Source of the DNA: DATARR01 sp044868005
Lineage (GTDB): Bacteria; Acidobacteriota; Thermoanaerobaculia; Multivoradales; UBA5704
Assembly (NCBI GenBank): GCA_044868005.1
Contig: JBIOVX010000211.1
Coordinates: 34,776 to 98,775 of the forward strand
DNA length: 64,000 nucleotides
Direction: 5' to 3'
This document shows positions 7,981-16,833 of this stretch, in pieces. The position numbers and the translations under genes are program-made. Positions within the stretch are counted from its first letter, which is position 1. Every line of letters begins with the position of its first letter. Below the pieces are notes generated by a model. That model was not told the origin of the DNA. It saw only the letters and a program-made list of their open reading frames with translations, and did not search any database.

Positions 7981-10304
7981 TCGGCACCCGCACCAAGCGC
8001 AACGAGGATCCGCGCCTGCTCACCGGGCGGGCGCTGTTCATCGACGACGTCGAGCCGGCGGGGACGGCGCACGTGGCCTTCGTGCGCAGCCCGCACGCCC
8101 ACGCGCGGCTCGGCGCCATCGACGTGTCGGAGGCGCGCGAGATGCCCGGGGTCGTGGCCATCTACACGGCCGCCGATCTCGGCGACTACTGGCAGCCGGG
8201 GCCGCTCTTGGTGCCGCCGCCGCCGGTCGAGGGCATGGTCTTCCACCAGCGCACGCAGGTGCCCCTGGCGAAGGACAAGGTCCGCCACCTGGGCGAGGCC
8301 GTCGCGGCCGTGGTGGCGGAGAGCCGCTACCTGGCCGAGGACGCCGCCGAGCGCATCGTCGTCGATTACGAGCCGCTGCCGGCGGTGGTGGATCTCGAGA
8401 AGGCGCTGGCGCCGGAGGTGGCCTTGATCCACGAGGACCTGAGCTCGAACCTCGCGGCCTACGTGCCGCAGAAGAAGGAGGACTATGCGGCGGCGAAGGA
8501 GCAGGCCGACGTGGTGATCCGCCGGCGGTTCTCCTACGACCGCGGCGCCGCGGCGGCGATCGAGAACCGCGGCATCGTCGCGCAGTGGGACGTGCGCGCC
8601 CAGAAGCTGACCATCTGGGACACCACCCAGGCGCCGATCCCGGTGCGCAACGGCCTCGCCGCCATGCTCGGCCTCTCCGATCACCAGGTGCGGCTGGTGA
8701 CGCCGTTCATCGGCGGCGGCTTCGGCCCGAAGATCATGATGTTCTATCCCGAAGAGGTGCTCATCCCCTGGCTCGCCCTGCGGCTCGAGCGGCCGGTCAA
8801 GTGGATCGAGGACCGGGCGGAGAACTTCCTCGCCACGACGCAGGAGCGCGGGCAGATCCACGACGCCGAGATCGCGCTCACCCGCGACGGCCGCATCCTG
8901 GGGGTGAAGGACTCGTTCCTGCACGACACCGGCGCCTACGATCCTTACGGTCTCACCGTGCCGCTCAATAGCCAGTGCACGCTCATGGGCCCATACCGCG
9001 TGCCCGCCTACGAGAGCGAGTTCCGCGCCGTGTTCACCAACAAGACGATCGTCACGCCCTACCGCGGCGCCGGCCGCCAGCACGGCGTGTTCGTCATCGA
9101 GCGGCTGATGGACCTCGCCGCGCGCGAGCTCGGGCTCGACCGCATCGAGATCCGCCGGCGCAACTTCCTGCGGCCGGACGAGTTCCCGCACGACCACGTG
9201 ATCATCTACCAGGATTTCGCGCCCCTCTACTACGACAGCGGCAACTACGAGCCGGTGCTCGACAAGACGCTGGACATGATCGGCTATGAGGCGTTCCTCC
9301 GCGACGAGCAGCCGCGCCTGCGGGCCGAGGGCAAGGCGGTGGGCATCGGCGTCGTCGCCTACGTCGAGGGCACCGGCATCGGACCCTTCGAAGGCGCGCG
9401 GGTGCAGGTGCAGACGAGCGGCAAGGTGACGGTGGTGACCGGCATCGGCACGCAGGGGCAGGGCCACTTCACCGTGCTCGCGCAGGTCGCTGCGCAGCAG
9501 CTCGGCGTGGCGGTGGAGGACGTCGACGTGGTCACCGGCGACAGCGATCAGTTCCACTGGGGGACCGGGACCTTCGCCAGCCGCGGCGCAGTGGTGGCCG
9601 GCAACGCCACCAACGAGGCGGCGAAGGCGGTGCGCGAGAAGGCGCTCCGCCTGGCCGCCGAGCAGCTCGGCGTGAGCGAAGACCAGATCGAGCTGGCGGA
9701 GGGCACGGCGCGAGTGGCCGCCGAGCCGGCGCGCTCGATCGCGCTGGGGGAGCTGGCGAAGCGCGCCAACCCGATGCGCGGCGCCGTCAAGCCGGGCACC
9801 GAGCCGGGCCTCGAGGCCACCCGCTACTTCGGTCCCTACCGCGGCGCCACGGCGAGCGGCTGCCACGCCTGCATCGTGGAGGTGGACCCCGAGACCCTGC
9901 AGGTCAAGGTCAAGAAGTACGTCGTCGTCCACGACTGCGGCGTGGTGCTCAACCCGCTGATCGTCGACGGCCAGGTGCACGGCGGCGTGGCGCAGGGGCT
10001 CGGCAACGCCTTCTACGAGCAGCTCGTCTACGACGACAACGGTCAGCTCCTCAACGCCTCCTTCATGGACTTCCTCCTCCCCACCGCGCTCGACGTGCCG
10101 CGCGTCGAGGTCGGCCACGAGGAGACGCCGTCGCCGCTCAACGCGCTGGGAACCAAGGGAGCGGGCGAGGCCGGCGCGATCCCGGTCGGCGCCCTCTTCG
10201 CCCAGGCGGTGGAGGACGCGCTGGCCATCCCCGGCTTTGAGATCCTCGAGATCCCGCTCAAGCCGAGCCGCCTTTGGGAACTGGTTGGGGAAGCGCAAGG
10301 CTGA
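7977..10304 (+). CDS. Molybdenum hydroxylase large subunit (CoxL/XdhB-like)
   Basis: 775 residues, full length for the Mo-pterin subunit. The aldehyde oxidase a/b hammerhead is N-terminal ('RNEDPRLLTGRALFIDDV'). Cofactor-binding signatures follow: 'FIGGGFGPKI' (about 245), the active-site loop 'TPYRGAGRQHGVF' (about 360), 'GTQGQGHFT' and the catalytic Glu region 'GTKGAGEAGAIPV' (Glu about 731). The loop is PYRGAGR, not the AYxCSFR of true CO dehydrogenase, so this is a hydroxylase of an organic, probably N-heterocyclic or aldehyde, substrate. Its FAD and 2Fe-2S partners lie at 1-1010, separated by five genes but in the same overlapping operon. Confidence 0.95.
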   Translation: MIGTRTKRNEDPRLLTGRALFIDDVEPAGTAHVAFVRSPHAHARLGAIDVSEAREMPGVVAIYTAADLGDYWQPGPLLVPPPPVEGMVFHQRTQVPLAKDKVRHLGEAVAAVVAESRYLAEDAAERIVVDYEPLPAVVDLEKALAPEVALIHEDLSSNLAAYVPQKKEDYAAAKEQADVVIRRRFSYDRGAAAAIENRGIVAQWDVRAQKLTIWDTTQAPIPVRNGLAAMLGLSDHQVRLVTPFIGGGFGPKIMMFYPEEVLIPWLALRLERPVKWIEDRAENFLATTQERGQIHDAEIALTRDGRILGVKDSFLHDTGAYDPYGLTVPLNSQCTLMGPYRVPAYESEFRAVFTNKTIVTPYRGAGRQHGVFVIERLMDLAARELGLDRIEIRRRNFLRPDEFPHDHVIIYQDFAPLYYDSGNYEPVLDKTLDMIGYEAFLRDEQPRLRAEGKAVGIGVVAYVEGTGIGPFEGARVQVQTSGKVTVVTGIGTQGQGHFTVLAQVAAQQLGVAVEDVDVVTGDSDQFHWGTGTFASRGAVVAGNATNEAAKAVREKALRLAAEQLGVSEDQIELAEGTARVAAEPARSIALGELAKRANPMRGAVKPGTEPGLEATRYFGPYRGATASGCHACIVEVDPETLQVKVKKYVVVHDCGVVLNPLIVDGQVHGGVAQGLGNAFYEQLVYDDNGQLLNASFMDFLLPTALDVPRVEVGHEETPSPLNALGTKGAGEAGAIPVGALFAQAVEDALAIPGFEILEIPLKPSRLWELVGEAQG

Positions 10305-10323
10305 CGGCTCTGTGAATTATGAC

Positions 10324-10352
10324 TTGACAGGTCATTTTGATTGGGCTAGAGT
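10324..10352 (+). promoter_or_regulatory. Sigma-70-type promoter of the Phd/PIN module
   Basis: TTGACA at 10324-10329, a 17-nt spacer and TAGAGT at 10347-10352. The first ATG of the antitoxin follows 7 nt after the -10 box, so the transcript should start at or within a base or two of the start codon (leaderless). The promoter sits in the short gap after coxL and separates the toxin module from the catabolic operon. Confidence 0.75.
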
Positions 10353-10359
10353 TTTGCCT

Positions 10360-10659
10360 ATGCGATCCATGGGAATTGCCGAGCTGAAGGCGCTGCTTTC
10401 CGAAACCCTCGCCCGGGTGAAAGACGGCGATGAGGTCCTCGTTACCGAGCATGGCCGGCCCATCGCCCGCATCTTGCCGCTCTCGGCCGCTTCGCCGGCC
10501 GAGGCCACGCAGCAGCTCATGCGGGCGGGCTTGGTGCGGGCTCCGGAGAAGCCGCTGGACGAGACCTTCTGGAAGCTGCCGCGGGCACGGTACCGGCAGC
10601 CGCTCCGCCGCCGCGAAGAAGATGAAATGGAGGATGCGGAGCTCCTGGAGGCCGTCTGA
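10360..10659 (+). CDS. Phd/YefM-type antitoxin
   Basis: 99 residues. The N-terminal Phd fold is recognisable in 'MGIAELKALLSETLARVKDG' and 'EVLVTEHGRPIARILPL', followed by an acidic/variable C-terminal tail that would wrap the toxin. Antitoxins of this type bind their own promoter and neutralise the cognate toxin. It is followed with a CTGA overlap by a PIN-domain toxin gene. Two starts are possible, ATG 10360 and ATG 10369; 10360 is placed almost exactly at the predicted transcription start, so initiation at either would be nearly leaderless. Confidence 0.9.
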   Translation: MRSMGIAELKALLSETLARVKDGDEVLVTEHGRPIARILPLSAASPAEATQQLMRAGLVRAPEKPLDETFWKLPRARYRQPLRRREEDEMEDAELLEAV

Positions 10660-11114
10660 AGTTCTGGGACAGCTCCGCGCTCCTCGCCCTGGTGGTGCGG
10701 GAACCCGCTGCGGAAAAAGTCGAGCCTCTCCTGCAGCGGGACCCCGAGGTGGCGCTCTGGTGGGGAGCTCCGATCGAATGCGCCGGGGCTCTCATGAACG
10801 CTCAACGGCGGGAGCGCATTTCCCACGCCGACGTTCAGAAGGCAAGGGTGCTGATCGATCACCTGCGGGCGCGCGCCGTCGAGGTCCAGCCCACCGAGGC
10901 GGTGCGGGCTCGCGCCTTGCGCATTCTTTCCGTTCATGCCTTGCGCGCCGCCGCGGCTTTCGAGCTTGCCGCGGCCTTGATCTGGTGCCAGGAGCGGACC
11001 CAGGGTGTGAGCTTCGTTTCCATCGACGAGCCGCTCCGCCTGGCCGCCGCTCTTGAGGGATTCCGCGTGCTTCCCTACGCCGACGAGGTCCACGAGCCGG
11101 AGCCGGATCTCTGA
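10656..11114 (+). CDS. PIN-domain toxin (VapC-like), apparent CTG start
   Basis: 152 residues when read from CTG 10656. The first PIN acidic residue lies in 'KFWDSSALLALVV' at the very N-terminus; the others are Glu in 'GAPIECAGAL' and Asp in 'VSIDEPLRLAAAL'. There is no ATG, GTG or TTG in this frame between a stop at 10623 and GTG 10692, and starting at 10692 would delete the catalytic Asp. CTG 10656 overlaps the antitoxin stop as CTGA, matching the ATGA/GTGA coupling used by other genes here. The predicted role is an RNase held by the Phd protein. The family call is firm; the start codon is an inference from homology. Confidence 0.85.
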   Translation: MKFWDSSALLALVVREPAAEKVEPLLQRDPEVALWWGAPIECAGALMNAQRRERISHADVQKARVLIDHLRARAVEVQPTEAVRARALRILSVHALRAAAAFELAAALIWCQERTQGVSFVSIDEPLRLAAALEGFRVLPYADEVHEPEPDL

Positions 11115-13639
11115 CGCTCCCCCTTCCCATCGACGAAGTCCTGCCCGAGCTGATCGCGGCTCTGCAGTCCGCTCCCGCGGCCGTGCTCGTCGCGCCGACC
11201 GGCGCGGGGAAGACGACCCGCGTGCCGCCCGCGCTGTTGGCGGCGGGGATCGGCGGCGGCCGGCGGATCGTGATGCTGGAGCCGCGCCGCATCGCCGCCC
11301 GTGCGGCCGCGCGGCGCATGGCCGAGGAGAACGGGTGGACGCTGGGCGGCGAGATCGGCTATCAGATCCGCTTCGAGCGCCGGGCGGGGCCGGACACGCG
11401 GATCCTCGTAGTGACCGAAGGCATCCTGGTGCAGATGCTCCAGCAGGACCCGTTTCTCGAAGACGTCGGCGCCGTGATCTTCGACGAGCTCCACGAGCGA
11501 AATCTGCAGACGGACCTTTCCCTCGCCATGGCGCGGCGGGTCCAGCGCGAGGCGCGGCCGGACCTGAAGCTGGTGGCGATGTCCGCCACGCTCGATCCCG
11601 GTCCCGTTGCGGCTTTCCTTGGCGATTGTCCCACGCTGGAAAGCCGGGGCCGGCTCCATCCGATCGAGATCTCCTATCTCGAACGTCCGGATGAGCGGCC
11701 CCTCGCCGCCCGGATCGCCGCGGGAGTGCGAAAGGCTCTCGACGCGGCGGCGGGCGACGTCCTGGTCTTCCTGCCAGGAGTCGGAGAGATCCAGCGCACG
11801 GCCGAGGCTCTCGCCGGCCTGGCCGCGGAGCGGAACCTCGCGGTGCTTCCTCTCTACGGCGATCTCCCGGCCGAGCGGCAGGACGCGGCGCTGCGCCCTC
11901 TCGACCGCCGCAAGGTGGTGCTCGCCACCAACGTTGCCGAGACCTCGATCACCCTCGACGGCGTCACCGCTGTGGTGGATTCCGGGCTCGTGCGCCGGCT
12001 GCGCTTCGATCCGGCGACCGGGCTCGACCGCCTGGAGCTGGGCCGCATCAGCCGCGCCTCGGCGGATCAGCGGGCGGGCCGCGCGGGCCGGCAGGCGCCG
12101 GGGATCTGCCTGCGGCTGTGGCCCGCCTACGAGCACGCCACGCTTCCCGAGCGCGAGAGCCCGGAGATCGCGCGGGTGGACCTCGCCGGGCCGGCGCTTC
12201 AGCTCCTCGCCTGGGGAGAGAGGGATCTCGCCGCTTTCGACTGGTTCGAGGCTCCCGCGCCGGAAGCTTTGACGGCCGCCCTCGACCTGCTGCGGCGTCT
12301 CGAGGCGGTGGGCGATCACGGCGTCACCTCTCTGGGCAAGACGCTGGCCCGCTTTCCTGTTCACCCGCGGCTCGCCCGCCTGCTGATCGAGGGACACCGC
12401 GCCGGCCGTACGCGGGAGGCCGCTCTCTTGGCCGCCCTCCTCTCCGAGCGCGACCCTTTTCCCCGGAGCCCCGCGCGAGGGAGCGGACCCCGCCGCACGT
12501 CGCGCTCGGATCTCCTCGACCGGCTCGACGCTCTGGAAACCCTCACGCCGGGCGGTGCCTCTTTCGTTTTCAAGGCGCGGGATCAGATCGCGGAGATCGT
12601 GCGGAGGGAGATGGAAGGACAAAAGGGACAGCAAGGACAGCAGAGACAGCAAGGACAAGGAGAGGATGCCCTGCTGCGCGCTCTCCTCGCCGCCTATCCT
12701 GATCGTGTGGCGCGCCGGCGCGAGGCCGGCAGCCCGCGCGGAGTGATGGTGGGCGGTCGCGGCGTCCGCCTCGCCGAAGAGAGCGCGGTCCTCGAAGCGG
12801 AGCTGTTCCTCTGCGTGGATCTCGACGCCGGCCGCTCCGGGCCTTTTTCGGAGGCGCTGGTGCGCAAGGCCTCGGCCCTGGAGCCGGAGTGGCTCGCCGC
12901 GGGACGGCTGAGCACCACGGTCGACCTGGAATTCGACGCGGAGCGCGAACGGGTGGCAGCCTGGAAACGGACGCGGTACGAGGACCTCGTCATCGCGGAG
13001 GCCGAAATCTCCGCTCCGGATGCGTCCGAGACCGAGAAGATCCTCGCCCAGGCAGCCACGGACCGGCTAAACCGCGCCCTCTCTTTGGACGATCCGGAGG
13101 TCGCCTCGTTCCTCGCCCGCGTCCGCAGCCTGGCGGAGTGGATGCCGGAGCTGGGCCTGCCTCGCTTCACCGACGGCGAGATCCGCGCTTTGCTCCCCGC
13201 TCTCGCCGCCCGCCGGAAATCCTTCGCGGAGCTGCGCCGCGCTCCCCTGCTGGCGACACTCCAGGGGACGCTCTCCTACGCGCAGCTCGAGGCCGTGCGG
13301 CGGGAGGCGCCGGAGCGGCTCGAGGTGCCGAGCGGCAGCCGCATCAAGCTCGTCTACGAGCCCGGAAAGCCGCCGGTGCTGGCGGCGCGCATCCAGGAGC
13401 TGTTCGGACTGGCGGAGACGCCACGAGTCGCCGGGGGCAGAATTCCCGTGCTCCTGCACCTCCTCGCTCCCAGCGGCCGGCCCCAGCAGGTCACTCGCGA
13501 TCTGCGCAGCTTCTGGGAGAACACCTACCCGCAGGTGCGCAAGGAGCTGCAGGGGCGTTACCCCAAGCACGCCTGGCCCGCGGATCCCTGGAACGCCAAG
13601 CCGGAACGCCGGCCGGCCCGGCGCGCGGTCAGGAGGTGA
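11111..13639 (+). CDS. hrpB: ATP-dependent helicase HrpB, apparent CTG start
   Basis: 842 residues, the usual HrpB size. Motifs in order: Walker A 'APTGAGKTT' (about 28-36), DEAH variant 'DELHER' (about 125), 'SATL', 'NVAETSITLDGV' and 'DQRAGRAGR' of the RecA-like domains, then the HA2/OB and HrpB C-terminal regions. Homology ('LPLPIDEVLPELIAAL') begins upstream of the first conventional start (GTG 11183); in this frame only CTG 11111, overlapping the toxin stop as CTGA, can supply it, because a stop lies at 11054 with no ATG/GTG/TTG between. A 9-nt repeat adds a Gln/Gly-rich insert near residue 502-516. The 3' end converges on and overlaps the methylase gene by 11 nt. Confidence 0.9.
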   Translation: MTLPLPIDEVLPELIAALQSAPAAVLVAPTGAGKTTRVPPALLAAGIGGGRRIVMLEPRRIAARAAARRMAEENGWTLGGEIGYQIRFERRAGPDTRILVVTEGILVQMLQQDPFLEDVGAVIFDELHERNLQTDLSLAMARRVQREARPDLKLVAMSATLDPGPVAAFLGDCPTLESRGRLHPIEISYLERPDERPLAARIAAGVRKALDAAAGDVLVFLPGVGEIQRTAEALAGLAAERNLAVLPLYGDLPAERQDAALRPLDRRKVVLATNVAETSITLDGVTAVVDSGLVRRLRFDPATGLDRLELGRISRASADQRAGRAGRQAPGICLRLWPAYEHATLPERESPEIARVDLAGPALQLLAWGERDLAAFDWFEAPAPEALTAALDLLRRLEAVGDHGVTSLGKTLARFPVHPRLARLLIEGHRAGRTREAALLAALLSERDPFPRSPARGSGPRRTSRSDLLDRLDALETLTPGGASFVFKARDQIAEIVRREMEGQKGQQGQQRQQGQGEDALLRALLAAYPDRVARRREAGSPRGVMVGGRGVRLAEESAVLEAELFLCVDLDAGRSGPFSEALVRKASALEPEWLAAGRLSTTVDLEFDAERERVAAWKRTRYEDLVIAEAEISAPDASETEKILAQAATDRLNRALSLDDPEVASFLARVRSLAEWMPELGLPRFTDGEIRALLPALAARRKSFAELRRAPLLATLQGTLSYAQLEAVRREAPERLEVPSGSRIKLVYEPGKPPVLAARIQELFGLAETPRVAGGRIPVLLHLLAPSGRPQQVTRDLRSFWENTYPQVRKELQGRYPKHAWPADPWNAKPERRPARRAVRR
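12615..12659 (+). repeat. Five 9-nt units inside hrpB
   Basis: AAGGACAAA, AGGGACAGC, AAGGACAGC, AGAGACAGC and AAGGACAAG follow one another without indels and encode a Lys/Gly/Gln/Arg-rich insert in HrpB. The repeat keeps frame because the unit is 9 nt. It is related to the array at the end of fdrA. Confidence 0.8.
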
Positions 13640-16600
13640 GCGGCCAGACCTCGTCGATGCGCCTCTGCACCCGGATCGTCTCCTGAACCGCCGCGGCGAT
13701 CCGCCGGAGCTCTTCGATCTCGTCGAACCGCAACGCCCGCTTCGCGCGGCCGGCCAGCCAATGGTCGAGCACCTGATAACCGCCGATGCGGTAATTCCAG
13801 ACCTCGGGGTCGATTCCGTCGAAGCTCTGTCCTTCCTTGTTGATGACGACCCGCTGCTCGGAGGAGCGGTATTCGCGTTTCGTCAGCTTGCCGATTCCCG
13901 TCCCCTCGAAGCGGACGCGTGGGTGGTTCAACCGGTCCGATCGCAGCAGGTGCAGGTCGATCAGAATCGCACCGAGTCCGGCCAACTCGAGGAAAGCGCC
14001 ACGATTCCGTGGCAACGGGACGCGCGGGAAGTCCGCTCGCAGCAGGTCGGTATACCGGCGGCGGTAGGCGGGGCTGTAGAGGACGGCGTAGATGAACTGC
14101 AGAACGAGCTCGGGCGACGGCTCCTCGCCGACTCGGGCGGCCATGAGGTCGAGGAAGCTCTGAGCGATGTTCGCCTTGCGCTCGGACCCGTCCAGCCGGC
14201 CCTTTTCCGGGTAGAGGTAAAGAGGAAAGAGGGTGTTGATGTCATACGCGCTGACCGCCTTGTGGGCGATGATCAAGTCGGTGACCAGCGCACCCGGTTC
14301 CTCTTTGCACTGGCGGGGAACGACGAGCCCCAGGTTAGGTCCGACCAGCAGGTGGTGCATCGTTTTCTTGCGCGGGCGTTCGATCAGATAGTCGGCGTAG
14401 AAGATCGTTCGCCAGTCGAACGGCCGATACAGAATGCGGAGAAGCCTTTCCTCCCATCTCTCGTCAGACAGCGCCCTCTCCCTGGGCTCCGGCTCGCCGG
14501 GAAAGAGAGAACGGCGCCATCTTTCGATTCGCCGCCGCAGCTCACCAGGATCGGTATCGATCACGAAGGCATCGCGCCCGGTGACGATGCCCACCGAATG
14601 ATCGAGAAAGATCCTGGTCAACGGCTCGCCCTTGCGGTACTCCTCCTCCAGGACGGCATCCCTGGGAACGAAGAGAAAAGCAGGGCCCGTGGGCGCGATC
14701 TCCCGCCAGTCGGTCGACTCGACATCATGGCGCGTGAGCCAGTCGAGCTTGGCAGAGCGGTTGTCCTGGAGATCGGCCCGCACCACCCGTTTCCGGAGGC
14801 CTGGCTTCCTGACGAAGAACGCGACTGCCACGCCCTGCCTGATGCCCTCGAAAACGTTGGCGTCCGGCGAGCCGTCGGGAGCCTGCTCCTTCTTCTTGCT
14901 GTTGCCATGGAGGTCGAGCAGGTAGATCTCGTCGAAGGTGCCCAGGAGAGACCGCCGCATGGCGCGAAACGTTGGATTGTCCAGATAGCTGTGGTTGGTG
15001 ACGAAGGCGACGATGCCTGCGCCGGCCTGATCGATCTTGCGTTGGGCGAAACGGAGGAATTTCACATAGTCGTCCTGCAGCCACTTCGGATTCTTCTCTT
15101 GCAACGACAACGCCTCGCCTTCGAGCCAGTAGTAGCCCTCGTCCCGCCGGCCATCCGCGGCCACGTTTCCTTCTCTGTGCTGTTGGAGGATCGCCTTGCT
15201 CCGATTTGCGGAGTGACCCGACCATGGAGGATTCCCGAGGATGACGGTGATCGCCCGTTCCTTCTTGATCACCGCGGCGGCGTGAGACTCCCGCGACAGC
15301 GCCGCCATGCCGGGAAAGCTGGTCTGCTCCAGGTCCTCCATTTCGAGGGCGTTGGTCAGATAGAGCTGCACGCGTTCGTCATCCTCGAGGGGATGACCCA
15401 TCTCGTCGAGGATGAGCCCGATCTTGAGGTGCCCGATGGCGTAGGGCGCCATCATCAGCTCGAAGGCGTAGAAGTCCTGCAAGACGTGATCCCTCAGCAG
15501 AGGCGTTACACCTCCCTCTCCTACTTCGCTCCGGACGGCGTTGATGGCGCACCGAATGGCTTCCACGATGAACGCCAACGTCCCTGCCGCGGGATCGAGG
15601 AGAGTCACCGTGGAATCCGCCAACCCATCCCGCTTGCCTAACCGGCTCTGGAGCAGCCGGTGGACGGAGCGCACGACGTAGGAAACCAGCTCCGGCGGTG
15701 TGTAGTAGACCCCCCGCTGTTTGCGGAGCTGGCTGTCGTAGTTCTGGAGGAATGTTTCATAGAAATGCAGCACGGGATCGCGCCCGCGATGGCGATAGAA
15801 GTACCGCTCGAAGATCTTTCCCACGGGGGTGTGGGCGAGGAGGGCGACGATGTCATCGACGATCCACGCGATCTCCTTCGGCGTCGTGGCCAGGGAGACA
15901 TAGCGGAAGACCTGCCGCAGGATTCCGTTCGTCGGCGGAATGTACCGATCCACCGAGCTACGATCGAAGCCGGCCGGCGCCCGGTGGCCGGCAACGAGCA
16001 AGCCGTAGGCGATGGTCTGTGCGTAGAGAGCGGCGAACTCTCGGTGATCGAGGTCCGCCAAAAGGTGTTCCTTGAAGGCGTTGTAGAGGCCTGCCAGCTC
16101 CGAGGTCTCCTCCTTATCCTGCTCCAGCAGCTCCTCGATCCGCGCCCCCAGGATGCGGGCCCTGAGCGCCAGAGCCACCGCCAACGAGTCAGCGCCTTTA
16201 TGCCGCGGCGCCGCGAAGTCGAGGAAGAGATCGAGCAATGCGGCAAGCTCGGCCTCCCGCTGCAGGACCGGACCGGTTTGCAATCGCTGAAGGGTGAGCG
16301 AAGTCGCGATCTCCACCCGCAACGCCGGCTCGCCGTCGCGATAGAGGCGGAACTCGTAGAAGTTGGTCAGGATCAGATTGGGAAACGCCGTGCGGTACCG
16401 CTCCACCTGTTCCGAATTCTCGGCCGCCTCGAGATCTGTTCCCGGACGCTTCGCCTCGATGTAGCCGACGATGCATTGCCCCTCGCCGCGCACCTGAAAA
16501 TCGAGCAGGCAGTTCCCCGTCTTGCGAGGAAAGGGGATCACCTCGACCTCCCGGTTGCGATGGGCCGCGTACCGCCCCAGCAGCTCCAGCAGGTAAGGGT

Positions 16601-16739
16601 AGAAGCTCTCTTCCCGGGCCTCCGGGCGCCTCTCCAACTCGTAGACCTGCTCGAGGTACTCGAGAAGCATCGCTCGGGGCTCGGCGGCCCCCTGGCGTTG
16701 CTGCTGGAGGAAAGAAGAAGCGTAAAAAGGCACCTCCAT
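13629..16739 (-). CDS. Single-chain restriction enzyme / N6-adenine methyltransferase (Type IIG-like)
   Basis: 1036 residues. An N-terminal PD-(D/E)xK nuclease is suggested by Asp80 ('LLDFQV') and 'YIEAKRPG' (Glu95, Lys97). A helical connector is followed by the gamma-class methyltransferase: 'YYTPPELVSYVV', motif I 'LLDPAAGTLAFI' (about 382) and catalytic motif IV 'ILGNPPWSG' (about 502). The C-terminal ~400 residues would hold target recognition. One protein therefore could both cut and methylate. ATG 16739 is preferred over upstream in-frame sequence because TATACT lies 6 nt upstream and homology starts here. No separate specificity or helicase gene is adjacent. Target sequence unknown. 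Confidence 0.85.
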   Translation of the reverse strand: MEVPFYASSFLQQQRQGAAEPRAMLLEYLEQVYELERRPEAREESFYPYLLELLGRYAAHRNREVEVIPFPRKTGNCLLDFQVRGEGQCIVGYIEAKRPGTDLEAAENSEQVERYRTAFPNLILTNFYEFRLYRDGEPALRVEIATSLTLQRLQTGPVLQREAELAALLDLFLDFAAPRHKGADSLAVALALRARILGARIEELLEQDKEETSELAGLYNAFKEHLLADLDHREFAALYAQTIAYGLLVAGHRAPAGFDRSSVDRYIPPTNGILRQVFRYVSLATTPKEIAWIVDDIVALLAHTPVGKIFERYFYRHRGRDPVLHFYETFLQNYDSQLRKQRGVYYTPPELVSYVVRSVHRLLQSRLGKRDGLADSTVTLLDPAAGTLAFIVEAIRCAINAVRSEVGEGGVTPLLRDHVLQDFYAFELMMAPYAIGHLKIGLILDEMGHPLEDDERVQLYLTNALEMEDLEQTSFPGMAALSRESHAAAVIKKERAITVILGNPPWSGHSANRSKAILQQHREGNVAADGRRDEGYYWLEGEALSLQEKNPKWLQDDYVKFLRFAQRKIDQAGAGIVAFVTNHSYLDNPTFRAMRRSLLGTFDEIYLLDLHGNSKKKEQAPDGSPDANVFEGIRQGVAVAFFVRKPGLRKRVVRADLQDNRSAKLDWLTRHDVESTDWREIAPTGPAFLFVPRDAVLEEEYRKGEPLTRIFLDHSVGIVTGRDAFVIDTDPGELRRRIERWRRSLFPGEPEPRERALSDERWEERLLRILYRPFDWRTIFYADYLIERPRKKTMHHLLVGPNLGLVVPRQCKEEPGALVTDLIIAHKAVSAYDINTLFPLYLYPEKGRLDGSERKANIAQSFLDLMAARVGEEPSPELVLQFIYAVLYSPAYRRRYTDLLRADFPRVPLPRNRGAFLELAGLGAILIDLHLLRSDRLNHPRVRFEGTGIGKLTKREYRSSEQRVVINKEGQSFDGIDPEVWNYRIGGYQVLDHWLAGRAKRALRFDEIEELRRIAAAVQETIRVQRRIDEVWPLTS

Positions 16740-16751
16740 GCGACAAGTATA
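16740..16751 (-). promoter_or_regulatory. Start-proximal -10 box (TATACT, 6 nt before ATG)
   Basis: On the minus strand TATACT (plus-strand 16746-16751) lies 6 nt before the methyltransferase ATG, placing the predicted +1 on the A of the start codon. No good -35 box is seen. This suggests a leaderless mRNA. Confidence 0.55.
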
Positions 16752-16833
16752 CGCTTCTCCGGCACATCGGTCTGCCTTTCGGCACCGAAATACCCGGGAA
16801 TGTTGCGGGAAGAGACAACAGCCGCGAAGCGGC

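Noticed and set aside
7890..10298. 802-residue minus-strand frame opposite the Mo subunit
   Set aside because: Compositional antisense shadow of a strong gene in high-GC DNA.
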